Origin: Colias croceus
Lineage: Eukaryota; Arthropoda; Insecta; Lepidoptera; Pieridae
DNA length: 64,000 nt
Assembly (NCBI RefSeq): GCF_905220415.1
Contig: NC_059546.1
Span: 10,540,001 to 10,604,000 of the forward strand
Reading direction: 5' to 3'
In this document: in pieces, positions 10,602 through 20,503 of the stretch
How the letters are laid out: each line of letters begins with the position of its first letter
Numbering within the stretch: position 1 is the stretch's first letter
The notes under the pieces: generated by a model
What the model saw: the letters and a program-made list of their open reading frames with translations, nothing else
Databases searched by the model: none
Told to the model about the DNA's origin: nothing
Program-made: the position numbers and the translations under genes

Positions 10602-10905
10602 GGGGCGGTGGTGGCTCAGTGGTGAGACCTCGGACTTTGAATCGATAAGTCCGGGGTTCGAGACCAGGCGAGCGCGCAGGAAATAAATTGATTTTTCAAT
10701 TTATCTGCGCATTTTGTAACATCACCACTGCTCGAACGGTGAAGGAAAACATCGTGAGGAAACCGACATGTCGAAGAATTAAAAAGTTCGACGACATGTG
10801 TCATCCGCCAACACGCACTTGGCCAGCGTGGTGGATTATGGCCTGTACCCTCATAGGAGGCCCGTGTCCCAGCAGTGGGAACGTATATGGGTGATGATGA
10901 TGATG
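10602..10905 (+). mobile_element. full-length tRNA-derived SINE
   Basis: A-box TGGCTCAGTGG at 10612-10622 and B-box GGTTCGAGACC at 10655-10665 give an internal RNA polymerase III promoter. A body (CATCACCACTGCTCGAACGG; GTGTCCCAGCAGTGGGAACG) and a GATGATGATGATGA tail follow. The perfect 11-bp target duplication AGCTAAACGCT flanks it (10591-10601 and 10906-10916). Intact promoter boxes and an undamaged duplication point to a fairly recent insertion. Mobilisation would need a partner LINE, not seen here. Open frames on both strands across it are not genes. Confidence 0.9.
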
Positions 10906-10916
10906 AGCTAAACGCT

Positions 10917-11719
10917 AGTACAGTCTCGCTTCCAACTATTAAATAATATTTTATTTTGTGTCTGCGTGCATGATTTTCTCATTTTTCCTTAGCTAAGTAT
11001 TCCGGATTATTAAGTAGCATAGACACTTTGGATATGGTTTAAAGTGTATTTAAAAATAGGCTGTTATTTGCGTATAACGGCTCAAGTTTAACGTTTCAAA
11101 TTCTTATCATAATTTGTCTAATGATGGATCATTATAGATTATAGCCAACTCGCACCCACGAATTGTCTATGTAAGGATAATAATCTTACATTGTAGATAC
11201 CTACTATTGTATTACATTAATGCTAATATAGCATGGATTTCTTAATGGACATTACATATTTACCTTATTAAGTGGAAAAAAGATCTATTAGGAAATATTA
11301 TTATTATGTAGATGCTTAAGCAAGCTACACGATAAGGCTGAAAGTATTAAGCTATTTTTATCTTTACAGGAAATAGGGCTATTATTAAATGCTTAAGCAC
11401 ACTGCACGATTAGCCTGATGGGTCTCATAAATATACGCTCGGGATTTGCGTGAAATGAAAATAATGATATTTTATACCTTTCTTTTATATTTCCTTCTAA
11501 TATCTACCCAAAAGCAATGAGAAGAAATTAGGACAGAAAAATAATAAAGGCATGTCAAAATGTAGGTAAACATCGAACAAAGACTGCTTACTTGTTTCTT
11601 AAATAATAATTCTTTGTTTTTTATAATTATTTGAATTAGTTTTAAAACATGTCTTACATTTTGATATTAATATTCGTGCTATATTAATTGGTTACTTTAA
11701 AGAACACAAGTATTCAATA
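10917..11719. other. non-coding stretch with imperfect direct repeat
   Basis: Two related segments of about 55 bp at 11283-11343 and 11369-11420 share AGGAAAT, ATGCTTAAGCA, TGCACGAT/TACACGAT and GGCTGA/GCCTGA. This indicates an old local duplication. Nothing else is recognisable. Confidence 0.4.
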
Positions 11720-11939
11720 CTAGCTTTCCGCCCGCGGCTTCGCCCGCGTTTTCAAAGAAAAACCCGCATAGTTCCCGTTCCCGTGGGATTTCCGGGATAA
11801 AACCTATCCAAGTTACCCTCTATATGTGTGCTAAATTTCATTCAAATCCATTCAGTAGTTTTTACGTGAAAGTGTAACAAACATCCATACATCCATACTT
11901 ACAAACTTTCGCCTTTATAATAGTATATATGTAGTAGGA
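11720..11939 (-). mobile_element. Helitron-like family D, intact ends
   Basis: Forward A-CTAG...TAGGA-T, that is TCCTAC...CTAG between A and T on the minus strand. It carries the hairpin-bearing CCGCCCGCGGCTTCGCCCGC, the family block ATAGTTCCCGTTCCCGTGGG and CCATTCAGTAGTTTTTACGT. It is the best-preserved family D copy in the window. Confidence 0.75.
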
Positions 11940-12343
11940 TGAGGAGAGTGAAATATCGCAGCGTAAGCCGAGTGGCTCCTTGTCAGGGATGATTTCACAC
12001 GCTTTATCATTCATTCAGTTTTATTGTTTTCCATGTTTTTCTATTTCAATTTTTTCCTGTTTCACGTCGAATTCGCATCTTTATAGAATGCGTTAAATCT
12101 CTAACAAATAATTGTGTTTTATGAGATTTACAGCCCGATTTCTGAATTGAGTACCTATTTGATGTTAAGTACGCAAACGCGCTCAAACCATACTAAAATT
12201 CTGCTTTTTAATTTTCTTGTGTCTGACATAAGTTTTCTCAAACCTGAATCACAGTTGACTGATATATACTACGTACCCTGAATCAAAACAATTCTCGATT
12301 CAGAAAACGGTTGTTAAACCTATGTTTAACTATATATTCAATA
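11940..12343. other. non-coding stretch, nothing recognised
   Basis: No open frame, repeat or structured element found. Confidence 0.4.
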
Positions 12344-12533
12344 CTAGCTGCGTTTGGCGGTTTCGCCCGCGTGGCTCCGCTCCTGTCGGTCTTAGTGAGA
12401 TGATATAATATATCCTATAGCCTTCCTCGATGAATGGGCTGTCTAACACCGAAATAATTTTTCAAATCGGACCAGTAGTTCCTGAGATTAGCGCGTTCAA
12501 ACAAACTCTTCAGCTTTATAATATTAGTATAGA
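12344..12533 (-). mobile_element. Helitron-like family B, intact ends
   Basis: Forward A-CTAG at 12344 and TATAGA-T at 12533. The body has the family text GTCGGTCTTAGTGAGATGAT and CAAATCGGACCAGTAGTTCC. At 190 bp it is the typical family length. A minus-strand open frame beginning downstream runs into it by chance. Confidence 0.75.
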
Positions 12534-13171
12534 TTGCCCCACTTTCAAATACCACACGGGAATATATTATACCACTAATTAGAGAATGGACTGAATATAA
12601 TATCAATTAGGCTTGTGAAATCTAACCTAAATCCGCTTTGCTGAGTAATTGATTCTGATTGATTTGCAGAGTGCTTTCGCAATCGTTTTTAAGTTTAAAC
12701 CTATCAGTACGAGTGGTCTATAGTGTACCTAACGGCCAATTAAATTTATCGATTGTTTTATGTATATGTAGACTACAATAACACAGCGTAGTTTTAAAAG
12801 AAATAGACGTCTCATTTGTGGAGATGGTTCTTGGTGGAAGTAAGTGAAGAAGTTATTCAGCTGTCATTGGAATAATGGTTAGGATTTTAGTCACTATTGT
12901 AGAAATATTTATGAAGTATTGTTATATAATTAACTGGTAATGGAGCATCAGAGCTTTATGATGACATGACCTCTCGTTCTCATAATGCTATTTTAATGTA
13001 CGATATTTTAATCATTTATTCATTTTATGATAACATTTCGTATAAACTTAAATATTTTTCCACGAAATAGTATCTAAGTATCTACAACGTTTAATGATGT
13101 AACATCCACATATTAAATAATATTTTCCTTTAATATCGACACGATAAGATGACAATCCTCATCGTTTGATA
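12534..13171. other. non-coding stretch, nothing recognised
   Basis: AT-rich sequence without a supported feature. Confidence 0.4.
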
Positions 13172-13231
13172 AATAATTACAACTTTATTTACATCATGAT
13201 GCTGCATGATGTAAATAAAGTTGTAATTATT
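13172..13231. repeat. perfect 27-bp hairpin with 6-nt loop
   Basis: AATAATTACAACTTTATTTA and the next seven bases (13172-13198) are exactly complementary to 13205-13231, with loop ATGCTG. A stem this long with no mismatch and a minimal loop is either a very recent fold-back or a hairpin RNA source. Natural microRNA precursors usually carry mismatches. Confidence 0.85.
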
Positions 13232-13604
13232 TTTTCTTAGATTAACGATAATCTAGTAATATATTATCTGTGCCATAATCTAACGATCAATTTTCATATA
13301 ATCCAACATCCTAAGAGCCAAGTACGAAGAATCGATGGTTAATTAGGACGTTCCAATAAAAGTGCTACATCAGCGAACACTTGACCGAGTACGGACCAGG
13401 CTTCGCGCCAAAAACCTTCCGAGACACTTTGACAGTTCGAGACGGTTCTTCAGAAGCCGACATTGTTTGAAATTGTGATTTTGAACGATGTAATCTTGAT
13501 GTAATAATTATTAAGTACGTGGGTTTGTGATAAATTATCTTCAAAGCTAGGACAATATAAGCTTCAAAGCATGAACTTGGAAATAATTGGAATATATTAG
13601 AATA
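13232..13604. other. non-coding, locally GC-richer
   Basis: A patch at 13330-13480 (CCGAGTACGGACCAGGCTTC; CAGTTCGAGACGGTTCTTC) is less AT-rich than its flanks. It lacks an open frame with splice signals and has no visible repeat partner. Confidence 0.3.
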
Positions 13605-13793
13605 CTAACTTACCACCCGCGGCTTCGCCCGCTTTGTCTAAAACCTAATAAATTATATACAAAAACCTTTCTCTTGAATCACTCTATCAATTAAAAAAAA
13701 CCGCATCAAAATCCGTTGCGTAGTTTTAAAGATTTAAGTATACAAAGGGACTTAGGGACAGAGAAAGCGACTTTGTTTTATACTATGTAGTGA
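13605..13793 (-). mobile_element. Helitron-like family C, near-complete
   Basis: On the minus strand it starts TCACTACATAGTATAAAACA after A and ends TTAG-T, a one-base change from CTAG. The body has CAACGGATTTTGATGCGGTT. It defines the intact 5' end of family C. Confidence 0.7.
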
Positions 13794-14719
13794 TACATAT
13801 ATTCTTCTAGCTTGGAATATATTGTCCAAACCATATAATTCTAGTGAAAAATCTAGTTTGCTTCGCTGGCAAAACTAATTTTTCAAATATACCTGTGAAA
13901 CAAGTCTGATGTAGAGCTCTCTATTATATAAATAGCGCTATATTTAGTAAAATCGGATGCTAAACTAATATCATGTATTTAAAGAGTTACATTTGTGTCT
14001 TTGTGACTTTGTTTTAAAATTTCCTGAAAATATAAAAGTCTTTGTTACTTAAATCATTTTAAAATACTTTCCTCAGAAGGAAGAATCTTTTGAAGTTTTT
14101 ATCGTGGTTCAAAGTCAGGGCGAATAACTACTAACTTATATAGTTTTGTGCTGCATTGAGGCGATAATATTAACTTTCCAATCTTGATAGAGCCTCTATA
14201 CAATGATTAATATAAAAAGGTTCTATTGTAGGCTGAATGTATATATAAATAACCCGCGTAACTAAAATTTTTTATCTTTATCTATTAAGTACTACGCTAA
14301 TCTCTTATGTTTTTAATATTTATAATTATTTATAATTTGGTGTGGTTTAAAGTTGTTCAATAAATAAAACTGATTACTTAGAACTATTTTAAATTCTGCT
14401 ATAAACTAATTCTATAGTTAACCTCCTGAGACCCAGGATTTTTTTTTCTTTCTTTTTTAATAAAAATTAGCTGTATCTGTTCTAATGCAATTATAGATAT
14501 TACAAAAAATGGAAAAAAAAGTCTTTCGTGGAAAACTTGGATTTTCTTTATGTCATATATATATTACAAGGGGTCCCAGTTCCAAGTGTAATAAGTTTAT
14601 GAAAATGAAGAAAAACTACATGTTTTTTTAGTTATTATATATTTTTAAACTTGAATCCAAATATTTATTATTCTATCCATTGTTCTGTGTCTATTTTTCG
14701 TACCCTGGTTAAAAGATAT

Positions 14720-14990
14720 GTATTTTTAAGGGTGAGCAACGACCAGTTCAAGTATTTTGCACTGACGTGGCGGTGTATTTATACTGTCACGTCCACCCCT
14801 AGGTCTTATTTCTAATCCATCCTCTCGGTCAGCCTCTTCTAATACTTGGTCCACGTCATGTGCGTCCCCAAGATGGTCTGCTAACAACTGAAGATGACAT
14901 ACATAGTGACGATTCAATTCTGACGTGACTCATACTCATAGGACGAATGGAAGAAGAATCATTTTCTGGTATTTGGGCGGCTTCATCGGT
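14720..14990 (-). pseudogene. possible decayed transposase N-terminus
   Basis: Inside the piggyBac-like element the minus strand has a more balanced base composition than its surroundings. One frame gives an acidic, Ser-rich opening (DEDNPPNDTDEAAQIPENDS), which is common at the N-terminus of piggyBac transposases, then runs into several stops. A second frame stays open for 63 codons (14726-14917). None of the DDD catalytic region can be recognised. This could equally be non-coding cargo. Confidence 0.2.
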
Positions 14991-15020
14991 ATCATTTGGG
15001 GGATTATCTTCATCTCAAAA

Positions 15021-15140
15021 ATTTATTTATTCAATTAGACTTCTTCTAAAAGCACTTTTAAATCATCACAACAGTATTAACATTTACCACCGATTCGGAA
15101 AGCAGTATCTATGGAGAAGAACCGGCAAGAAACTCCATAG
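15021..15140 (-). mobile_element. retroposon 3' end nested in piggyBac-like element
   Basis: On the minus strand it reads GGAGTTTCTTGCCGGTTCTT, CTGCTTTCCGAATCGGTGG and ends TTAGAAGAAGTCTAATTGAA, matching the copy at 56071. The repeated TTTGAG tail of that copy is absent. A plus-strand open frame (14947-15153) crosses it and is not a gene. Confidence 0.6.
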
Positions 15141-15687
15141 GTCCATCATATAGGTCAATATTTGACTCATCTAGGTGTTGGTAGATCTCAGTATCTTATA
15201 ATCCTTGAAAATTATAATAAAATCTATAACATAAACTGAAGAATGTCATATAGGTCCTTGTAACCAATACCAATTTGGCAAGAATTGAGACCAAATGTCC
15301 TACCAGTATGACATAAAAGTAAACATTCATATTTTTCGCAAGTTTTAGATTTATCTTACAAAATAACTATTGCGGTTGCAGAAATCATATCTATTATAAT
15401 TAGATATACAAAGATATACCGCAATATACTAATGGTTCCACTAGAAATCTTAGATTACTGACCACGTGTTTACCGTCGCACAGCCACCGCCACCTTTGAA
15501 ATGAGAATACTTCAAATCACTGACACTTATAAAACCAAAAACCGTTTGATAAAGCGGATGACATACCACTGTATCGATTTGAGGTATTATTCCCGCATAT
15601 ACGCAAAAGATGGCGTTGAAATATTTTTTTATTGTCTATGTAATATATATATGACCGCAGGCCCCAGGAGGTTAAAATGACCTTTGG

Positions 15688-15795
15688 TAAGATTCAAAGA
15701 TACCAAAATCGTCGCCTTACTCCATGACGTGACGGTATTGCCATGATGCGATCTTGAAATTTTACTTCAACGCGCCTAAAGAATTTTCACTTCAA
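15688..15795 (+). repeat. M2 repeat, plus orientation, 5' end lost
   Basis: Begins TAAGATTCAAAGATACC only 12 bp after the right TTAA of the piggyBac-like element. It continues through ATCGTCGCCTTACTCCATGA to CGCGCCTAAAGAATTTTCAC. The left GAAGTGAAACTTCTTT motif is missing, so the piggyBac-like element may have removed or displaced it. Confidence 0.5.
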
Positions 15796-15994
15796 AAATA
15801 AACGTGTAAGATACACGTGATACATTCTTCAATTCTAATATATTCATTCTACTAAATTAATTTTAGCAACGATTTTAATCCCTTCTAAATTAGTCTTGTG
15901 GAATGAATATCTCAGTTTCAGTTATACATTTTGATGTGTCGTTTGAAATTTAATTATGACTACGCTCGATCTTTTGCGATAATTGTATAATCTA

Positions 15995-16164
15995 CAAGCG
16001 GTCCGCCCCGGCTTCGCCCGTGGTACATGTTTACGTTTTCTCTCCATAAGAACCATCCTCGTACTTCAAGAAATGTAATAAAAAAAGAATTATCGAAATC
16101 GGTTCAGTTGTTCTCGAGTTATGCGCTTACCAACACATTTTGCGATTCATTTTTATATTATAGA
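15995..16164 (-). mobile_element. Helitron-like family E variant
   Basis: Forward A-CAAG (for CTAG) at 15995, then GGTCCGCCCCGGCTTCGCCC; the 5' end is TATAGA-T at 16164. The body has ATCGAAATCGGTTCAGTTGT. The 5' terminus (TCTATAATATAAAAATGAAT) differs from other family E copies. Confidence 0.55.
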
Positions 16165-16443
16165 TTACGATTATTACGTAACGAAGAAAAATAATCACGA
16201 GATTATGACAGTTGATTTATTTTCTTTGAAGCTCATCCGCGATTAATGAGACTTTATGGACTATCCTGCTTTTTATTTTTCAAAATAAAAAAATCTTGTT
16301 AATAGTCCAAGAGGTATCTTTGAGTTTAGTTAAAATTGACATAGCTGTTTGCGATATCATTCTGAACATATAGACAAACAACGATATTTAAAGTGTTGAT
16401 GTTCTGTTTTCTTTAATGTTACAAGTATTTTTTATGCACCTGT

Positions 16444-16616
16444 AGTTTTTGAAGTGAAACTTCTTTATCGGGATTGTAAAAAAATGTAGTGTAACATTTT
16501 TTTCTTATCCCTACCACGCGTGATTCGACGACGTATTTCTTTAAAGTTGCATAGAGTATTTTTTTTTAAATAAGGTCATAAAGAAGTTTCACTTCTTACG
16601 TGTGTACTGCGCACAC
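16444..16616. mobile_element. M1 MITE
   Basis: GAAGTGAAACTTCTTTA at 16451 is the exact inverse of TAAAGAAGTTTCACTTC near 16579-16595. The right edge continues into TTACGTGTGTAC. The interior holds TGTAGTGTAACATTTTTT and CACGCGTGATTCGACGACGT, shared in reverse with the copy at 51934. Confidence 0.65.
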
Positions 16617-17623
16617 ATTTTTTATTTGTTTGTTAGTTAACATTTATATCTTGAAATAAAAATGTAACATATTCATATTGTGTTACGTATTACGGTAAAT
16701 AAAATAAAAACCTTTTTCCCTGAGATATAAAATAAACTCAAAGACGTTTAGAGGCCGTAAGAGCTTCCATCATTAACTCGACGCACATCGATAGATTTGC
16801 AATTTTTCTTAGCACTTTTTTCTCGTAAATCGTAATGGTACATCAAAGGAATCTGAAGTACTTAAGTGTGGAAAGGTGATTATGGTGAAGCAAATACGAT
16901 TAAAGATTTAACTGATGTTGGTCCGTTTTTTCGTCCAAAGCTGAATTTAGTCACTTCAGCTTTTTTTGGTGAATGGGAATGTATTTTTGTTTGAATCGTG
17001 TAAATGGTTGAGGATTTATTTGCTTTCCATATTCTTTAATAATATGAGTAATTGATGAAATATAAAATTTTTTAACAAAAATAAAGAAAACCCAAATTAT
17101 AAAAAACAAATATTCGATAGAATACAGACGGATAAGCGACGTACTTTTCATGTTATCCTTACGGGTACTACTAACAATTAATACGTAATTAAAACATGTA
17201 ATACACTCCTTCAGACTCTACACACTAGATATTTATATACATATCTGGTAAAAAAATTTTCAATGAAGATTTCTTAATTGACTATGCTTGTAGCAATCAA
17301 ATATGTGTACTATGAATGACTACGCATACGAAATCAAATAATACAATGTCCTACTAAATTGACAATGTGAACTAACATTGTGAACGTAACTATATTGCAG
17401 TCAGCACGTGCAACGGAATCTCAGAGGAATAAGGTCTGAAGTCAATGTGCTTTATCCCGTTCCAAGATATTCTAGTATTTGAATTTAAAGGATATGATAT
17501 AGGTATGCTCAAGAGGATAAAATTCAAAGTCAATATGCTTTATTTCTAGATATTCTTACATCTACATGTATCATTTATTATTTATTTAGGTCAGCCAACA
17601 TAAACCTATATATCTCTATAAGA
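16617..17623. other. AT-rich stretch, no gene seen
   Basis: The minus-strand open frame at 16951-17151 is Lys/Phe/Ile-rich as expected from AT-rich noise and is not supported. TCAATATGCTTTAT-type text near 17445 and 17530 is locally repeated. Confidence 0.4.
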
Positions 17624-17818
17624 CTAGCTGTGCCCCGCGGTTTTACCCGCAGTGCTCCGTTCGTGTTGGTCTTAACGTGATGGTAATATTATATAGCCTT
17701 CCTCGATAAATGGGCTATCTATCACGGAAAGAAAATTTTAAATCGGAACAGTAGTTCCTGAGATTAGCGACTTCAAATCAACAAACTCATCAGTTTTATA
17801 CTATTAAGTAGGTATAGA
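17624..17818 (-). mobile_element. Helitron-like family B
   Basis: Forward A-CTAGCTGTGCCCCGCGG at 17624 and GTATAGA-T at 17818. The hairpin partner GGTTTTACCCGC is intact. The body is mildly diverged (GCGACTTCAAATCAACAAAC for the usual GCGCGTTCAAACAAACAAAC). Confidence 0.7.
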
Positions 17819-18591
17819 TATTCTAAGATCTAATTTGTAAGACGTTTTCAAGTATTTTGAACATGAAGGTTGAGGATGAAAGTTATTTAATTGTTATTAC
17901 GATTTGGAAGTTCAAGAGCAGTCTAGTTTATTTGAAATTATCTTTAAAACTTTAACAACTCAATTAAAATATATATATTTAATGAAACATTAAAGATAAT
18001 AGAGAGGCGAATTTATGATTTTTTTTAATAAAATATTAATTGCTCGAGTTCTCGGAAACCCATGAAATTAAATAATGTTCATTTTTATATCATTATCTTC
18101 GCTTAGTATTAAATTTTCCGAGAACCAATAATATCGTTGAAAGAGGTAAATTAATATTGTTCTATCGAGTTACTTGTAAAGTTTGTGTTGAATTAAACTA
18201 ATATTATATTGTGAAGTTGAAATTGTTTGAGGAACCGTTATTATATTATTCCGAGAAACCAGGCAATGTAGGAATAGATAATTTAATCGAATATAAGAAT
18301 TTGCAGTGCTTCTCATCGCTACCGCCTTTTATCCATTTTTCATTTTTCAACATAGAGTGATTGAATCCTGTGGATAGACGCTATTTCTCTTACTATTTCT
18401 GTTCCTATTTGAAATTGTCAACTACAATTCAAATATGTAAGTATATTGGAAATTGTATTTTTTTTAATATTAAACAGCTTTCTACAACGTGAGTAAATAA
18501 ATAGTACAGAGGCAAAGACAACCGCGCTAATCGGTTCCACTACTAAAAGCAAATAACACTTATTTTATGCTTGCCATTCTTTATCATATGA

Positions 18592-18914
18592 CTAGCTGTG
18601 CCCTGCGGTTTTACCTGCAGTGCTCCGCTCCAGTTGGTTTTCGCGTGATGATATTATATTATAGTCTATAGTCTTCCTCGATAAATGGGCTATCTAACAC
18701 CGAATGAATTTTTAAAAATAGGACAAGGGGCCTTAAACAAAGTAACAATTAAAAAACGATAACGAAGTTACAAAAGGCAAAAATGTATGGGATTGACATT
18801 AGATAGACCACGTGATCTAACGCGGCGTATGTCAATTGTCTTTGTCTAAGGCCCAGTTTCTGAGATTAGCGCGTTCAAACAAACAAATTCTTCAGCTTTA
18901 TAATGTAAAGTATA
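18592..18914 (-). mobile_element. Helitron-like family B interrupted by a MITE
   Basis: Forward A-CTAGCTGTGCCCTGCGG at 18592. The body runs normally to AAAATAGGACAA, is interrupted by 127 bp, then resumes GTTTCTGAGATTAGCGCG. The 5' end (CTTTATAATGTAAAGTATAT) has decayed. The interruption maps exactly inside the GGACCAGTAGTTCC block of other copies. Confidence 0.7.
18728..18854. mobile_element. 127-bp MITE nested in Helitron-like copy
   Basis: Ends are GGGCCTTAAACAAAG and, inverted, GGGCCTTAGACAAAG (14 of 15 match). Possible 2-bp AG duplication flanks it (18726-18727 and 18855-18856). The interior has no coding capacity. The superfamily is unsettled: the GGGCC ends recall PIF/Harbinger elements, but no TWA duplication is seen. 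Confidence 0.65.
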
Positions 18915-19555
18915 TCAAATGCCCTAAAACTTAAAAATTTAAATATCAGCGGCAAATGCATCCTTTCCTCATAGCATCTCTGACATTAACGAGTTGATTC
19001 GTTAAAAATGTGACAGCAAAGATTTCCACAGACGCCGTCGCAGAATAAAGTTTTGGTGATGGCGGCGGCTTTAATTACGGCGCTGTTGACTTCATTACGA
19101 CTTCATTAGCGAGGTAATGCGCTCAGCATATTTATAGCTGGCTAACTTTTGTGTGAGTTGATCCTGCGGGAGGTGTGTAATTCCACTAAGATATGAGATA
19201 ATTTTTAGGGAATGGCAATCTTTTATCTACTGTAAAGATTGGACTGTTGGCAAAAGAGCAGCAAGCAGCAGTCTAGGTAATTCTGTTTATTTTAACATAT
19301 ACACGACTATTTTTGTTTTGAATAGTTTTAGAGGTCCTGTCGTCGTGTAGTGGGTTTTCATAATCGTCAACTACACTACTTAAGAACATTTATAGGGCTT
19401 GTAATCTTCTAAAAGAAGTTTGGACCTTTAGCAGATATGCAGTAGCAATAGTAGCAGTATACATAGTAATTTTTTGTAAACCGTAGGCAATTCTATATTT
19501 ATAGGATACATACATGTTACATACCTATACAATCTTTTTGTTTGTTTATGCTTTA
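18915..19555. other. non-repetitive stretch with GC-richer core
   Basis: 19020-19160 is less AT-rich, has GATGGCGGCGGCTTTAATTA and four TAAT/ATTA cores in under 50 bp. No open frame or splice signals support an exon; a regulatory role is a guess. Confidence 0.25.
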
Positions 19556-19700
19556 CTAGCCGCTCTATCCGTGTACATCCCGGTTGACCGGGAATATAGG
19601 CATAAGATAAAAATAGCCTATGTCACTCTGCTATGTGGTTTTAACTGGTGATAAGATTTTAAAATAGATCCAGCAGTTATGGGAGAAATCATTCCTGAAT
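19556..19700 (-). mobile_element. Helitron-like element, 3' part only
   Basis: Forward A-CTAG at 19556 followed by CCCGGTTGACCGGGAATATA, whose CCCGGTTGACCGGG is itself a hairpin near the 3' end. AAAATAGATCCAGCAGTTAT corresponds to the mid-body of sister families. No 5' end is identifiable. Confidence 0.4.
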
Positions 19701-20270
19701 TGTAGTTTCCTACTACAGGTGTATTTATCAAGTAAATACTCCCATTTAAGTTAATCATAATAGACATATAGATAACAATATATTTATTGATTAAAAGGTC
19801 ATTGTACATTTAGTTTTGCAACAAAGAAAATGTTCATCCAATTTCGATTCACATCGTATCAAATTTATATTATCCTTTGAAACCATATACGTATTATGTT
19901 TATAAAAGATACTTATAGAGGCTCCTATTCAAATATTATCTATGTAATGGATAGCATGGACCCAATTATAGTGTAAATACATTGAAGGTTTTATTCTCGA
20001 GTCGATCAGGTTTTAGGTTATATGATAGTGTGACCAGTATCACTTTACATAGAAAATACTCTCTCGTTTTTCCCACATACATTTCACAATGTAGGTTGAC
20101 AGACCTAGATTTTTAAACTGTCTTTTTTGTACAGAGATAAATTGGTAGGTTACTACTATACGTATAAACGTACCCGCATAGGTAAAGTTGATTCAGGTCT
20201 GCGTAAAAATAAATTCAAAATAATATTATAAATGTTGAATAACAAATAAAAATTTCCACGTATTGAGTTA

Positions 20271-20458
20271 TCTATACTTTATATTAGAATGCTGAATAGT
20301 TTGTTTGTTTGTTTGAACGCGCTAATCTCGAGAACTGCTGGTCCGATTTGAAAAATTCTTTCGGTGTTAGATAGCCCATTTATCGAGGAAAGCTATAGGC
20401 TATATATCATCACGCTAAGACCAACGGAAGCGGAGCCACGCGGGTGAAACCGTGGATC
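20271..20458 (+). mobile_element. Helitron-like family B, 3' terminus replaced
   Basis: A then TCTATACTTTATATTAGAAT at 20271. The body is complete through GGGTGAAACCGTGGATCG, but the final GCACAGCTAG is gone and a 34-bp hairpin follows instead. Confidence 0.65.
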
Positions 20459-20469
20459 GTTTCACGATC

Positions 20470-20503
20470 GATCGCAGATAGTATGTTAATACTATCTGCG
20501 ATC
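20470..20503. repeat. perfect 15-bp hairpin with GTTA loop
   Basis: GATCGCAGATAGTAT (20470-20484) pairs exactly with ATACTATCTGCGATC (20489-20503). It sits where the family B 3' end should be, so it may be an insertion or a product of aberrant end processing. Confidence 0.75.

Larger units (their letters stand above)
14422..15671. mobile_element. piggyBac-like element at TTAA, 1.25 kb
   Basis: TTAA at 14418-14421 and 15672-15675 flank matching ends: CCTCCTGAGACC on the left and, inverted, CCTCCTGGGGCC on the right (10 of 12 bases). TTAA target duplication with short terminal repeats beginning CC is characteristic of the piggyBac superfamily. GGGGTCCCAGTT near 14575 may be a subterminal repeat of the left end. 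No intact transposase is present, and a retroposon end has inserted at about 15021-15140. Confidence 0.55.

Noticed and set aside
14726..14917. 63-codon minus-strand frame as an intact transposase
   Set aside because: No catalytic motif and far too short; kept only as a low-confidence remnant.
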